Below are positions 12,101 through 64,000 of a DNA stretch of 64,000 nucleotides, in pieces. The notes beneath the pieces were generated by a model that had not been told where the DNA came from, did no database searches, and saw only the letters and a program-made list of their open reading frames with translations. A program made the position numbers and the translations under genes. The stretch is from positions 310,001-374,000 of the forward strand of contig NZ_KB894404.1 in the NCBI RefSeq assembly GCF_000374445.1, written 5' to 3'. Position 1 is the stretch's first letter; each line of letters starts with the position of its first letter. The DNA comes from Actinokineospora enzanensis DSM 44649 (GTDB taxonomy: Bacteria; Actinomycetota; Actinomycetes; Mycobacteriales; Pseudonocardiaceae).

Positions 12101-15100
12101 CGGAGATCACCGCCCCGGTGTGGTGCGTGACGCGGGACGCGGTGAACTCCGACCGGCTCTCCCCGGCACAGGCAGGCGTGTGGGGGCTCGGCCGGGTCGC
12201 GGCGCTGGAACGCCCCCGCCAGTGGGGCGGACTGATCGATCTGCCGGAGACCATCGACGACCGTGCGGCCCGGCGGTTCGCGGGCGCACTGGCCGGTATG
12301 GACGGCGAGGACCAGGTCTCGGTGCGCGCGTCCGGTGTGTTCGGTCGTCGCCTCGTTCCGGCCCCGATGGGTGCCCAGGACGCCGGGTGGACCCCGCGCG
12401 GCACGGTCTTGATCACCGGTGGCACCGGCGGCCGTGGTGCGCATGTCGCCCGCTGGCTGGCAGGCGCGGGCGCGGACCACCTCATCCTCGTCAGCCGTCG
12501 CGGCCCGGACGCCCCGGGCGCCGAGGATCTCGCGACCGAGCTGCGCGAACTGGGCGTCCAAGTCACGATCACCGCCTGCGACGCGGCGAACCGGGACGAC
12601 CTCGCCGCCGTGCTGGCGGACATCCCGGAACCGCTGACCGCCGTGATCCACGCGGCGGCCACCGTCGACGACGGCGTGCTCGACGACCTGACCCCCGAAC
12701 GGTTCGCCTCGGTGTTCCGGTCCAAGGTGGAACCCGCGCTCCACCTCGATGCCCTGACCAGGGACCGGGACCTGTCGGCGTTCATCCTGTTCTCCTCGGT
12801 CGCGGGCGCGGTCGGCAGCCCCGGCCGGGCCAACCACGCCGCCGCCAACGCCGTGCTCGACGCACTGGCCCGGAAGCGTCGGACGGAAGGTCTCCCGGCG
12901 ACCTCGCTGGCCTGGGGCGCCTGGATCGGCGACGACACCACCGACGACGAGCCGGGCCGCCGCCGCGTCCCGCTGCCCGCCGTCCACCCCGACCTGGCCG
13001 TTGCCGCGCTCCGCCAGGCCGTGACCAGCCCCGAGCCGACGCTGGTAGTCCTCGACCTGAAACAGCCCGGCATCCTGGACGGCCTCGTGGGCATGCGGGG
13101 CAACGCCCTGCTCAAGGAACTCCCACAGGCCAAGCAGGCACTCGCGGACGCCGCCGCCGCGCGTCACGAGACCGAGGCCGCCGCTGCCGCCCTTCGCGAC
13201 CGTCTGCGCGGCCTGCCCGAGGTCAGGCGGATCGGGGTCGTGGTGGAGCTGGTCCGCGAACACGTGGCCGCCGTGCTCGGCTACCCCGGTGCGGCCGCGA
13301 TCGAGCCGGAGAAGAAGTTCCGCGACCTCGGCTTCGACTCGCTGACCGCGATCGAGCTCCCCAACCGCCTCAACGCCGCCACCGGCCTGCGCCTGCCCGC
13401 CACCGCCGTCTACGACTACCCGACGGCCACCGCGCTCGCCGACTTCGTCCTCGCCGAACTGCTCGACACGCACGCCGACACCCACCTGCCGACCGCGCTC
13501 ACGCACACCGACGACCCCATCGTGATCGTCGGCATGGCGTGCAGGCTGCCGGGCGAGGTCCGCTCGCCGGACGACCTGTGGCGGCTGGTCCGCGACGGTG
13601 GCGACGGCATCGCCCCCTTCCCGGACGACCGGGGCTGGGACATGGCCATGCTGCTCGGCGGCACGCACGAGGGCCAGGGCCGGAGCGCGACCCTGGAGGG
13701 CGGGTTCATCCCCGGCCTGGCCGACTTCGATGCGGGCTTCTTCGGCGTCTCCCCGCGCGAGGCCCTGGCCATGGACCCGCAGCAGCGGCTGCTGCTGGAG
13801 CTGTCCTGGGAGGCGTTCGAGCGCGCGGGTCTCGATCCGCGCAGGCTGCGCGGCAGCCGGACCGGCGTGTTCGTCGGCACGAACGGCCTGGACTACGCCA
13901 CGGTGATGATGAACTCTCGGGAGGACATCACCGGCCACGCGGGCACCGGCCTCGCCACCAGCGTGATCTCCGGCCGCATCTCCTACACCTTCGGTCTGGA
14001 GGGCCCGGCCGTCACCGTCGACACGGCCTGCTCGTCCTCGCTGGTCGCCCTGCACTGGGCCATGCAGGCCCTGCGTGCGGGCGAGTGCTCGCTGGCCCTG
14101 GCGGGCGGCATCACGGTCATGGCCACGCCCGCGAGCTTCTCCAGCTTCACCGCGCAGGGCGGGCTCGCGCCGGACGGCCGGTGCAAGGCGTACTCGGACT
14201 CGGCGGACGGCACGGGCTGGTCCGAGGGCGTGGGTGTGCTGGTCGTGGAACGGCTGTCCGACGCCCGGCGCCTCGGCCACGAGGTGTTGGCGGTGGTCCG
14301 GGGCAGCGCGGTGAACCAGGACGGCGCGTCGAACGGCCTGACCGCGCCGAACGGCCCGTCGCAGCAGCGGGTGATCCGGCAGGCCCTGGCCAGTGCCGGG
14401 TTGACCGCGTCGGACGTGGACGCCGTGGAGGGGCACGGCACCGGCACCTCGCTGGGCGACCCGATCGAGGCCCAGGCGCTTCTGGCCACCTACGGCCAGG
14501 ACCGGGAGCGGCCGCTGCTGCTCGGGTCGATCAAGTCCAACATCGGCCACACCCAGGCCGCCGCCGGTGTCGCCGGGATCATCAAGGTGGTCCAGGCGAT
14601 GCGGCACGGCGTGCTGCCCAAGACCCTGCACCTGGACAGCCCATCGTCCCATGTGGACTGGAACGCGGGCGCGGTGGAGCTGCTGACCGAGGCGCGGTCC
14701 TGGCCGGAGGTGGATCGGCCGTGGCGGGCCGGGGTGTCGTCGTTCGGGATCAGCGGGACCAACGCGCACGTGATCATCGAGCAGGCCCCGGTCGGGCCGG
14801 GGACCGACCGGGTGCCGACGAATGTGGTGCCGTGGTCGGTGTCGGCCAAGTCCGAGGACGCGCTGGCGGCCCAGGTCGGCAGGCTCACCGCCTTCGCCGC
14901 CGAGCGCCCGGACGTGCTGCCGGTCGACGTGGGCTGGTCGCTGACCGAGGGGCGGTCGGTGTTCGAGCACCGGGCGGTGCTGTTGGCGGACGAGAACGGG
15001 GTGGCCGAGGTCGCGCGGGGCAAGGCGACCGCGCGGTCGTGGGCGGTGCTGTTCACCGGCCAGGGCTCGCAGCGGTTGGGCATGGGGCGGGAGCTGTATG

Positions 15101-18100
15101 GCCGGTTCCCGGTGTTCGCCGACGCCCTGGACGACGTCTTGTCCCACTTGGACATTCCGGTGCGGGATGTGATGTGGGGTGACGACCCGGAGTTGTTGAA
15201 CGACACCGGTTACGCGCAGCCCGCGCTGTTCGCCCTTGAGGTGGCGTTGTTCCGGCTCGTCGAGTCCTGGGGCCTGCGGCCGGACTTCCTGGCCGGGCAC
15301 TCCATCGGCGAGATCACCGCCGCGCACGTCGCCGGGGTGCTGTCGCTCGCCGATGCCTGCACCCTCGTCGCCGCGCGGGCCCTACTGATGCGGGCGCTGC
15401 CCCCGGGCGGCGCCATGATCGCCATCCAGGCCGACGAGCAGGAAGTGCTGCCGGAGCTGATCGAGGGCGTGTCGCTCGCCGCGATCAACGGGCCGCGCGC
15501 GGTGGTGATCGCAGGCGAGGAGACGGCCGTGTGCGCGGTCGCCGAGAAGTTCGAGGGGCGCAAGACGCAGCGGTTGTCGGTCAGCCACGCCTTCCACTCA
15601 CCGCTCATGGACCCGATGCTCGACGACTTCCGCCGCGTGGTCACCGGTCTGCGGTTCCAGGAGCCGGAGATCCCGGTGGTGTCCAATGTGACCGGTGAGC
15701 CCACGGCGGAGATCAGCACTCCCGAGTACTGGGTGGACCACGTCCGCAAGCCCGTCCGGTTCGCCGACGGCATCCGCACCCTCGCGGCGGCAGGCGTGTC
15801 CACATTCCTCGAACTCGGCCCCGACGGCGTCCTGACCGCCATGGCCCAGCACAGTCTCGACGGCTCTGAAGCTGGTGGCACCGGTGACACCGATGGCACG
15901 GTCCTGGTGTCCGCGCTGCGCAAGGACCGCTGCGCGGAGCACTCGATCACCACGGCGGTGGCCCGGCTGCACGTGTCCGGGATCGAGACCGACTGGTCCG
16001 CGTTCCTCGCCGACGCCTGCGGCCGCCTGGTCGAGCTGCCGACCTACCCCTTCCAGCACGAACGCTTCTGGCCCCGCCCGGCCGCGTTCACCGGCGACGT
16101 CACCGCCAGCGGTCTCGTCTCCGCCGACCACCCGCTGCTGGGCGCGACCCTGACCCTGGCCGAGTCCGACAGCGTGTTGTTCACCAGCAGGCTCTCCCTC
16201 CCCGCCCACCCCTGGCTGGCCGACCACACCGTGGACGGGACGACCGTCTTCCCGGCCACCGGCTTCCTGGAACAGGCCATCCGTGCGGGCGACGAGGTCG
16301 GCTGCGAACGCGTGCGAGAACTGACCGTGGAAGCCCCGTTGGTTCTGACCGGCGACGGTGGCCCGATCGTCCAGGTGCGCGTGGGCGCGCCGGACGAGGA
16401 CGGCGCACGCACGATCGACGTGTATTCGCGGCAGGGCGAGGCGGACCAGACCTGGACCCACCACGCCACCGGCGTGCTGACCAGCGGTGAACGAGTGCTC
16501 GACCTCGGTGTGGCGGAATGGCCGCCGCGCGACGCGGAAGCGGTCGACCTCGACGACTTCTACGCCGACACCGGCTACGGCCCGGCGTTCCAGGGCCTGC
16601 GGTCGGCGTGGGTGCGCGGCGACGAGGCGTTCGTCGAGGCCGCCATGCCGGTCAACGCCGAGGACGCCCGCTACTTCGGACTCCACCCTGCCCTGCTCGA
16701 CGCCGTCCTCCAGGCCACGCCCTTCGCGGGCGTCGGCGCGGAAGGGATGCAGGCGCCCACCCACTGGCAGGGCGTGTCCCTGCACGCCAACGGCGCCTCG
16801 GCCCTGCGCGCCCGCATCGTCAAGACCGACGCGGACACGGTGACGGTGACGGCGGTCGACCTCGATGGCGCCCCGGTGCTGTCGGCCGAGTCGGTGACCG
16901 TCAGCGCCCTGTCCACAGTCGAGACCGCCACCGACGGCGCGGGCTCACTGTTGCGGGTGGACTGGGTGCCCGCGCCCGAGGTTCCCGCCGACGACCGCGC
17001 CCGGTGGGTCGCGCTCGGCACGGATGAGTTCGGGCTCGGGGCCACGATCGGCACCCTGGCCGAGGCGGCGGACGACTCGCTCGTCCTGGTGCCGGTCCCG
17101 GCCGCGAGCGCGGACGGACTGCCCGGCGTGGTGCACGACCGCACGGCCTGGGCGCTGGGGCTGGTGCAGGACTGGCTCGCGCTGGACAAGGTCGGGGCGC
17201 GGCTGGTGTTCGTCACCCATCGCGCGGTGCCCGCCGAGGACGACGAGAGCGCGGCGGACCTGGCCGGTGGTGCGGTCTGGGGCTTGGTGCGCTCGGCCCA
17301 GTCGGAGCACCCGGACCGGTTCGTGCTGATCGACCTGGACACCCCGGACATCTCGGGAATCCGCCCGATCCTGCCCGGCCTGCTGGTCACCGGCGACGCG
17401 CAGTTCGTCGTGCGCGACGCGACCGTGCGCGTCGGCCGCCTGGGCAGGCTGGCCGCGACCAAGGACGCGGTGTCCCGGCCCTGGAACCCGGACGGCACGG
17501 TGTTGATCACCGGTGGCACCGGCGCGCTGGGTGGCCACCTCGCCCGCTGGCTGGTCACCGCAGGTGCCCGCCACCTGCTGCTGACCAGCCGCCGTGGCCC
17601 GGACGCACCCGAGGCGGCCGCGTTGGCGGAAGACCTGCGGGCCTTGGGCGCGGCCGTCACCGTGGCCGCCTGCGACATGGCCGACCGCGACGCGACAGCC
17701 GCTCTGCTGGCCGGGATCCCGGCCGAACACCCGCTCACCGCCGTGATCCACACCGCCGGTGTCCTGGACGACGGCGTGATCACCTCGTTGACCCCGGAGC
17801 GGCTGTCCACGGTCCTGCGTCCCAAGGTGGACGCCGCCTGGAACCTGCACGAACTCACCCGGGACCTGGACCTGGCCGCGTTCCGCACGTTCTCGTCCAT
17901 CGCGGGCGTCATGGGCAGCCCCGGCCAGGGCAACTACGCGGCCGCCAACTCGTTCCTGGACATCCTGTCCCACCGCCGCCGCGCCCTCGGCCTGGCGAGC
18001 ACCTCGCTGGCCTGGGGCCCGTGGGCGCAGGAGGCCGGTATGACCACCGGCCTGAGCGACACCGACATGCGCCGCATGCAGGGCGGCGGCATGCCCCCGC

Positions 18101-19467
18101 TGTCCGTGCCGGACGGCCTGGCCCTGTTCGGCGCGGCGGGCCTGCGCGCGGAACCGGTGGTGCTGCCGGTCGGTCTGGCCGCCGGGGCCGGACGGCCGCA
18201 GGGCGAGGTGCCGCCGCTGTTCCGCAGGCTGGTGCGCGGCAGCAGGCGCGCGGCCGCCAACGCGGCGGGCGGCGCGGGCACCCCGGCCACCTTCGCCAAG
18301 CGGCTGGCCGAGCTGGTCGGCGAGGAACGGATCCGGTTCGTGGTCGACATCGTGCGCACCGAGGCCGCCGCGATCCTCGGGCACGACTCGCTCGCCGCCG
18401 TCGAGGCCGACCGGGACTTCTACGAGCTGGGCTTCGACTCGCTCACCTCGGTCGAGCTGCGCAACCGGCTGGCGGCGGTCACCGGGCTGCGGCTGTCCGC
18501 GACCGTGGTGTTCGACAGCCGGACCCCGGCCGAGCTGGCCCGCTGGGTGCGCGGCGAGCTGTCCACGTCGGCGGGCGCGGAGGCCGGGAACGTGGTCGTG
18601 CTCGCCTGCGACGAACCGGAGATCGACTCGGTGGAGCGGATGTTCCTGGACGCCATCAACAACGACAAGACCCGCGAGGCCGAGCGCGTGCTGGCGGCGC
18701 TGGCCGCGTTGCGCCCGACCTTCGCCCAGACCGCCGAACTCGAAGACCTGCCCTGGGCGGTCCCCCTCGCCGAAGGGTCGCAGGGGCCGCGCCTGATCTG
18801 TGTGTGCGCGCCCACGGCGAACGGCGGCGTCCACCAGTACTCCCGGCTGTCCGCGCACTTCCGGGGCAAGCGGGACGTCGCCGCGCTGCCGCTGGTCGGG
18901 TTCGCGGCGGGGGAGCGGCTGCCCGCCAACCCGGAGGTCGCCGTCCGGGTGATCGCGGAGAGTGCGCTGCGGGCCAGCGAGGGCAGGCCGTTCGCGCTGG
19001 TCGGTCACTCGTCCGGGGGGTCGTTCGCCTACGCGGCGGCGGGCCTGCTGGAGAACACCTGGGGCATCCGGCCGACGGCGGTGATCATGCTGGACACGCT
19101 GAGCTTCCAGCACGGCGACGACGATGGCGTGGACTACCCGGGCATGATGCGGCTCAACTTCGCCGACCCGGGCGCCTCGCCGGTGCGCCTGACCAACTCC
19201 CGGCTGTCCGCGATGGGCCGCTGGATGGTGCTGCTCAACGCGATGAAGGTCCAGCCCACCACCGCCGACGTCCTGATGATCCAGTGCGCCCGGCAGGTGC
19301 TGGCCCGGAACGGCGACCCGGAACGGCCGCCGCTGGTGCCCACTGCGGAGGTCCGGCTGGTCGAGGCGGACCACCTGTCCATGGTCCGCGAGGACTGCGA
19401 CAAGACCGCCGCGATCGTGGAGGACTGGCTGACCTCGGACCGCTTCGCCGGTCAACCCGTGGGGTGA
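9001..19467 (+). CDS. PKS-B: terminal type I modular PKS, two malonyl modules plus thioesterase
   Basis: 3,488 residues. The ATG start is supported by GGAGG eight bases upstream and by an N-terminal docking helix ([15 protein letters not shown], residues 1-35). Residue positions of active sites: KS1 Cys 204, AT1 Ser 624, KR1 His 1279 (should be Tyr), ACP1 Ser 1447, KS2 Cys 1677, AT2 Ser 2101, DH2 His 2409 and Asp 2567, KR2 Tyr 2979, ACP2 Ser 3147, TE Ser 3337 and His 3458. The protein does the last two extensions with malonyl-CoA and releases the chain, presumably as a macrolactone. Module 1 has a KR whose catalytic Tyr is His, so a ketone is expected. Module 2 has a complete DH-KR pair, so an alpha,beta-unsaturated ester is expected. 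It follows PKS-A closely and is followed by a strong hairpin. TE-containing PKSs end the assembly line, although another PKS gene follows here on the same strand. Confidence 0.97.
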   Translation: MSTDPDRKLVDYLKWVTADLHQTRQRLQEVESGRQEPVAIVGMACRLPNGVTSPAGFWRLLADGADGIGRFPADRGWDFDVLTGDGAGSSAATEGGFIDAGAFDAPFFGIAPREAVAMDPQQRLLLELSWEAIERAGIDPVGLRGSRTGVFVGASGVDYAGVLLNSGEDAEGHGTTGLLASVVSGRVSYTLGFEGPAVTVDTACSSSLVAMHIAAQSLHAGECTLALAGGVTVMSTPMAFSGFSRQDAVSPSGRCKSYADSADGTGWSEGVGVLVLEKLSDARRNGHEVLAVIRGSAVNQDGASNGLTAPNGPSQQRVIRQALAGAGLVPSDVDVVEGHGTGTTLGDPIEAQALLATYGQDREQPLLLGSVKSNIGHAQAAAGVAGVIKMVLAMRHGLLPKTLHLDSPSSHVDWSAGAVELLTEQRAWPEVDRPWRAGVSSFGISGTNAHVIVEQAEPVSVETAPVSPMVVPWLVSGKSEPALAAQVERLTGFVADEPDVAAVDLGRSLAGRSVFEHRAVLLAPGHEVARGVAVERSLAVLFTGQGSQRPGMGRALCARFPVFAQALDEVLAHLDPSLREVMWGDGPGLDDTGFAQPALFALEVALFRLVESWGLRPDHVAGHSIGEVTAAHVAGVLSLADACALVSARARLMAALPAGGAMIAVQATEDEVSARLVEGVSIAAVNGPESVVISGVVNPVVEIAEYFAAEGRKTQHLSVSHAFHSSLMDPMLDDFRQAIADLTFGEPEIPVVSNVTGRLATEEIRTPDYWVEHVRRTVRFADGVRALAGAGASAFLELGPDGVLTALARGVPDAVAVPALRKDRDEETTLVTALAELHVAGVDIDWSAFFAGTGERRIDLPTYAFQHERYWPAPSEAIDRAGDPLDARFWAAVEGEDADLLAADLDVDVVALEAVLPALSTWRRHRRYQSVLDSLRFHETWKPLPANATRPAGTWLVVTPNRCADDEWQAAVLAAVGTDAIRLGLDEVDRATLTDRLRTLAPTDATLAGIVSLPALDADPVTATATLLQAVRDAEITAPVWCVTRDAVNSDRLSPAQAGVWGLGRVAALERPRQWGGLIDLPETIDDRAARRFAGALAGMDGEDQVSVRASGVFGRRLVPAPMGAQDAGWTPRGTVLITGGTGGRGAHVARWLAGAGADHLILVSRRGPDAPGAEDLATELRELGVQVTITACDAANRDDLAAVLADIPEPLTAVIHAAATVDDGVLDDLTPERFASVFRSKVEPALHLDALTRDRDLSAFILFSSVAGAVGSPGRANHAAANAVLDALARKRRTEGLPATSLAWGAWIGDDTTDDEPGRRRVPLPAVHPDLAVAALRQAVTSPEPTLVVLDLKQPGILDGLVGMRGNALLKELPQAKQALADAAAARHETEAAAAALRDRLRGLPEVRRIGVVVELVREHVAAVLGYPGAAAIEPEKKFRDLGFDSLTAIELPNRLNAATGLRLPATAVYDYPTATALADFVLAELLDTHADTHLPTALTHTDDPIVIVGMACRLPGEVRSPDDLWRLVRDGGDGIAPFPDDRGWDMAMLLGGTHEGQGRSATLEGGFIPGLADFDAGFFGVSPREALAMDPQQRLLLELSWEAFERAGLDPRRLRGSRTGVFVGTNGLDYATVMMNSREDITGHAGTGLATSVISGRISYTFGLEGPAVTVDTACSSSLVALHWAMQALRAGECSLALAGGITVMATPASFSSFTAQGGLAPDGRCKAYSDSADGTGWSEGVGVLVVERLSDARRLGHEVLAVVRGSAVNQDGASNGLTAPNGPSQQRVIRQALASAGLTASDVDAVEGHGTGTSLGDPIEAQALLATYGQDRERPLLLGSIKSNIGHTQAAAGVAGIIKVVQAMRHGVLPKTLHLDSPSSHVDWNAGAVELLTEARSWPEVDRPWRAGVSSFGISGTNAHVIIEQAPVGPGTDRVPTNVVPWSVSAKSEDALAAQVGRLTAFAAERPDVLPVDVGWSLTEGRSVFEHRAVLLADENGVAEVARGKATARSWAVLFTGQGSQRLGMGRELYGRFPVFADALDDVLSHLDIPVRDVMWGDDPELLNDTGYAQPALFALEVALFRLVESWGLRPDFLAGHSIGEITAAHVAGVLSLADACTLVAARALLMRALPPGGAMIAIQADEQEVLPELIEGVSLAAINGPRAVVIAGEETAVCAVAEKFEGRKTQRLSVSHAFHSPLMDPMLDDFRRVVTGLRFQEPEIPVVSNVTGEPTAEISTPEYWVDHVRKPVRFADGIRTLAAAGVSTFLELGPDGVLTAMAQHSLDGSEAGGTGDTDGTVLVSALRKDRCAEHSITTAVARLHVSGIETDWSAFLADACGRLVELPTYPFQHERFWPRPAAFTGDVTASGLVSADHPLLGATLTLAESDSVLFTSRLSLPAHPWLADHTVDGTTVFPATGFLEQAIRAGDEVGCERVRELTVEAPLVLTGDGGPIVQVRVGAPDEDGARTIDVYSRQGEADQTWTHHATGVLTSGERVLDLGVAEWPPRDAEAVDLDDFYADTGYGPAFQGLRSAWVRGDEAFVEAAMPVNAEDARYFGLHPALLDAVLQATPFAGVGAEGMQAPTHWQGVSLHANGASALRARIVKTDADTVTVTAVDLDGAPVLSAESVTVSALSTVETATDGAGSLLRVDWVPAPEVPADDRARWVALGTDEFGLGATIGTLAEAADDSLVLVPVPAASADGLPGVVHDRTAWALGLVQDWLALDKVGARLVFVTHRAVPAEDDESAADLAGGAVWGLVRSAQSEHPDRFVLIDLDTPDISGIRPILPGLLVTGDAQFVVRDATVRVGRLGRLAATKDAVSRPWNPDGTVLITGGTGALGGHLARWLVTAGARHLLLTSRRGPDAPEAAALAEDLRALGAAVTVAACDMADRDATAALLAGIPAEHPLTAVIHTAGVLDDGVITSLTPERLSTVLRPKVDAAWNLHELTRDLDLAAFRTFSSIAGVMGSPGQGNYAAANSFLDILSHRRRALGLASTSLAWGPWAQEAGMTTGLSDTDMRRMQGGGMPPLSVPDGLALFGAAGLRAEPVVLPVGLAAGAGRPQGEVPPLFRRLVRGSRRAAANAAGGAGTPATFAKRLAELVGEERIRFVVDIVRTEAAAILGHDSLAAVEADRDFYELGFDSLTSVELRNRLAAVTGLRLSATVVFDSRTPAELARWVRGELSTSAGAEAGNVVVLACDEPEIDSVERMFLDAINNDKTREAERVLAALAALRPTFAQTAELEDLPWAVPLAEGSQGPRLICVCAPTANGGVHQYSRLSAHFRGKRDVAALPLVGFAAGERLPANPEVAVRVIAESALRASEGRPFALVGHSSGGSFAYAAAGLLENTWGIRPTAVIMLDTLSFQHGDDDGVDYPGMMRLNFADPGASPVRLTNSRLSAMGRWMVLLNAMKVQPTTADVLMIQCARQVLARNGDPERPPLVPTAEVRLVEADHLSMVREDCDKTAAIVEDWLTSDRFAGQPVG
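9106..13470 (+). other. Module B1: KS-AT(malonyl)-KR(Tyr to His, probably inactive)-ACP
   Basis: KS Cys at 9610-9612 in [10 protein letters not shown] Ser at 10870-10872 (GHSIGE), HAFH at 11161-11172, malonyl. There is no DH. The AT is followed by the linker typical of KR-only modules ([13 protein letters not shown]) and the structural half of the KR. The catalytic KR half (12400-13000) keeps the GGTGGRG nucleotide motif and the Ser at 12796-12798, but the invariant Tyr of NYAAAN is His (NHAAAN, codon CAC at 12835-12837). The LDD motif reads VDD (12664-12672), and the tail lacks the usual GMT segment. Tyr is the proton donor of ketoreductases, so a retained beta-ketone is expected. The ACP Ser is at 13339-13341, and the conserved ELRNRL reads ELPNRL. 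Confidence 0.87.
13513..18570 (+). other. Module B2: KS-AT(malonyl)-DH-KR-ACP (last extension module)
   Basis: KS Cys at 14029-14031. AT Ser at 15301-15303 (GHSIGE), HAFH at 15586-15597, malonyl. DH is complete: [10 protein letters not shown] at 16225-16254, GYGPAFQG, and LLDAVLQ with Asp at 16699-16701 and Gln at 16711-16713. KR: GGTGALG, LDD at 17764-17772, Tyr at 17935-17937, WGPW, so B-type and active. ACP Ser at 18439-18441. Expected output: a double bond conjugated to the carboxyl carbon, E geometry by the usual B-type KR rule. An unusual Gly/Thr/Asp-rich insert ([10 protein letters not shown], about 15868-15897) sits after the AT core. Confidence 0.92.
18730..19440 (+). other. Type I thioesterase (TE) domain at the end of PKS-B
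   Basis: Alpha/beta-hydrolase domain of about 230 residues that takes the finished chain from the last ACP and releases it by cyclisation or hydrolysis. The nucleophile elbow is GHSSGG (Ser at 19009-19011). A catalytic Asp is likely in MLDTL (about 19087-19101), and the His is in EADHLSM (19372-19374). It follows a roughly 50-residue linker after the ACP. Together with the hairpin downstream it marks the end of the assembly line. Whether it lactonises or hydrolyses cannot be told from the sequence. Confidence 0.93.
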
Positions 19468-19488
19468 TCCCGACGGTCATCCTGTTCC

Positions 19489-19530
19489 GGACGCGGGCCC
19501 CAGCGGACGACTCCGCTGGGGCCTGCGTCC
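19489..19530 (+). terminator. Hairpin terminator after PKS-B
   Basis: Twenty-one bases after the stop codon, two 19-base arms (19489-19507 and 19512-19530) are reverse complements with a single G-T mismatch, which is a G-U wobble in RNA, around a 4-base loop CGAC. There is no T-run after it, as is common for actinomycete terminators. It would end the PKS-A/PKS-B transcript and separate it from PKS-C. Confidence 0.85.
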
Positions 19531-19533
19531 GGG

Positions 19534-19634
19534 TAGGGCTGTGCCTTCCAGGGCGGTGTTCCCTCTAGGGCTGTGTCCCTCTAGGGCTGTGTCCGTCTAA
19601 GGCTGTGTTCGTCTAGGGCTGTGTCCGTCTAGGG
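19534..19634 (+). repeat. 16-bp tandem repeat, six copies plus a 5-base partial
   Basis: Units begin at 19534, 19550, 19566, 19582, 19598 and 19614, with a partial at 19630. The best unit is TAGGGCTGTGTCCGTC (19582-19597 and 19614-19629, identical). The others differ by one to several bases, with the first two most diverged. Because 16 is not a multiple of three, the leading TAG/TAA falls in all three frames across the array. It starts four bases after the terminator hairpin. The function is unknown. The length and the lack of spacers exclude a CRISPR array. Confidence 0.93.
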
Positions 19635-19716
19635 AAAAGCGCAGTCCGGATGGGCGAGGCTGGGGTCGGAAGGCTGTCGCCCCGTGTCGGTCGACGGACA
19701 TCCCCGGCATCTCACC
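19635..19716. other. Rest of the PKS-B/PKS-C intergenic region
   Basis: The 266-base gap 19468-19733 holds the hairpin, the 16-bp array and this unassigned stretch of about 80 bases before the ribosome binding site. A promoter for PKS-C is expected here if the hairpin stops readthrough. I see no convincing -35/-10 pair. Confidence 0.4.
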
Positions 19717-19722
19717 GAGAGG
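19717..19722 (+). promoter_or_regulatory. Ribosome binding site of PKS-C (GAGAGG)
   Basis: GAGAGG lies 11 bases before the ATG at 19734. It selects that ATG over the in-frame start 84 bases upstream (19650), which has no such site. The protein from 19734 begins directly with the docking helix MSNEDKLREYLKR, as in the other PKSs here. Confidence 0.8.
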
Positions 19723-19733
19723 TTGACATCCTG

Positions 19734-35912
<16,179 letters not shown>

Positions 35913-35978
35913 CCGCGCCCGGTCGCCCACCGGACCTGCCCGGTGCCCGCCGGTTCCGCCACCACGGCGGCCTCTCCC

Positions 35979-36050
35979 CGGACAGCGACTTCGTCCCGGA
36001 CAGGGACTTCTTCCAAGACAGTGACTTCTTCCAAGACAGCGAGGTTCGCG
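35979..36050 (+). repeat. 18-bp tandem repeat in the PKS-C/PKS-D gap
   Basis: Units at 35979-35996, 35997-36014 and 36015-36032, with a fourth decayed unit at 36033-36050. Consensus about CGGACAGNGACTTCTTCC. The decayed last unit contains the GAGG that serves as ribosome binding site for PKS-D. The rest of the 142-base gap (35913-35978) shows only a weak 5-bp inverted repeat (35956-35970) and no clear promoter or terminator. Confidence 0.88.
36041..36044 (+). promoter_or_regulatory. Ribosome binding site of PKS-D (GAGG)
   Basis: GAGG lies ten bases before the ATG at 36055. It sits inside the last, diverged 18-bp repeat unit. Weaker than the site before PKS-B, but the ATG is confirmed by the docking helix that begins at once ([13 protein letters not shown]). 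Confidence 0.7.
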
Positions 36051-36054
36051 ATCC

Positions 36055-64000
<27,946 letters not shown>

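Noticed and set aside
9613-15327. Minus-strand open frame of about 1,900 codons, and similar long antisense frames (for example 26277-31166, 45109-49941, 55243-58368, 61036-63996)
   Set aside because: Shadows of the PKS genes. High GC and biased codons leave few stops on the other strand. The translations are Arg/Gly/His-rich, lack recognisable domains and repeat from module to module.
18730-19440. A separate type II thioesterase gene
   Set aside because: It is fused in frame to ACP B2 with an ordinary linker and no start or stop between, so it is the integral type I TE.
19534-19634. Possible CRISPR array
   Set aside because: Direct 16-bp tandem copies without spacers, and no cas genes.
19723-19728. 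TTGACA, a perfect -35 hexamer
   Set aside because: It lies between the ribosome binding site and the ATG of PKS-C. Transcription would start inside the gene, and there is no -10 at the right distance.
19650-19733. Earlier in-frame start for PKS-C
   Set aside because: No ribosome binding site. The extra 28 residues are Arg/Gly-rich and unlike the docking helix that starts at 19734 and matches PKS-B and PKS-D.

Overview
The window is a 64 kb slice of one type I (cis-AT) modular polyketide synthase (PKS) cluster. All coding is on the + strand. The DNA is very GC-rich, with strong G/C bias at third codon positions. The domain organisation, class-1 type docking helices and GGAGG/GAGG ribosome binding sites fit an actinomycete. 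Genus cannot be read from the sequence. Four genes fill essentially the whole window. No tailoring, resistance, transport, regulatory, tRNA or mobile genes are seen.

Layout: PKS-A (1-8967, 5' end outside the window) ends with two malonyl modules. Thirty-three bases later PKS-B (9001-19467) carries two malonyl modules and the chain-releasing thioesterase, so it is the last enzyme of the assembly line. A long hairpin and a six-copy 16-bp tandem repeat follow. PKS-C (19734-35912) has three methylmalonyl modules. After a 142-bp gap with an 18-bp tandem repeat comes PKS-D (36055 to beyond 64000). PKS-D is a single uninterrupted frame of at least 9,315 residues with five complete malonyl KS-AT-DH-KR-ACP modules plus the KS-AT of a sixth.

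How they work together (inference): PKS-C would add three propionate units: OH/methyl, fully reduced/methyl, OH/methyl. PKS-D would then add a run of at least five conjugated double bonds. Enzymes not in the window would act next. PKS-A and PKS-B would finish the chain with hydroxyls, one retained ketone (from a ketoreductase with Tyr changed to His) and a terminal alpha,beta-unsaturated ester released by the TE. This is the logic of a polyene macrolide (or linear polyene). The identity of the compound is not claimed.

Main points of interest: several reductive domains carry lesions at catalytic residues (KR of B1, DH of A2, DH of C3, KR of C2, probably DH of A1). A KS sequence signature tracks what the upstream module makes. 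Two adjacent modules have a non-LDD KR subtype. Extender choice is segregated by gene. AT segments look copied between modules, and short tandem repeats sit in both larger intergenic gaps and inside two coding domains. Gene order does not follow the predicted assembly order.
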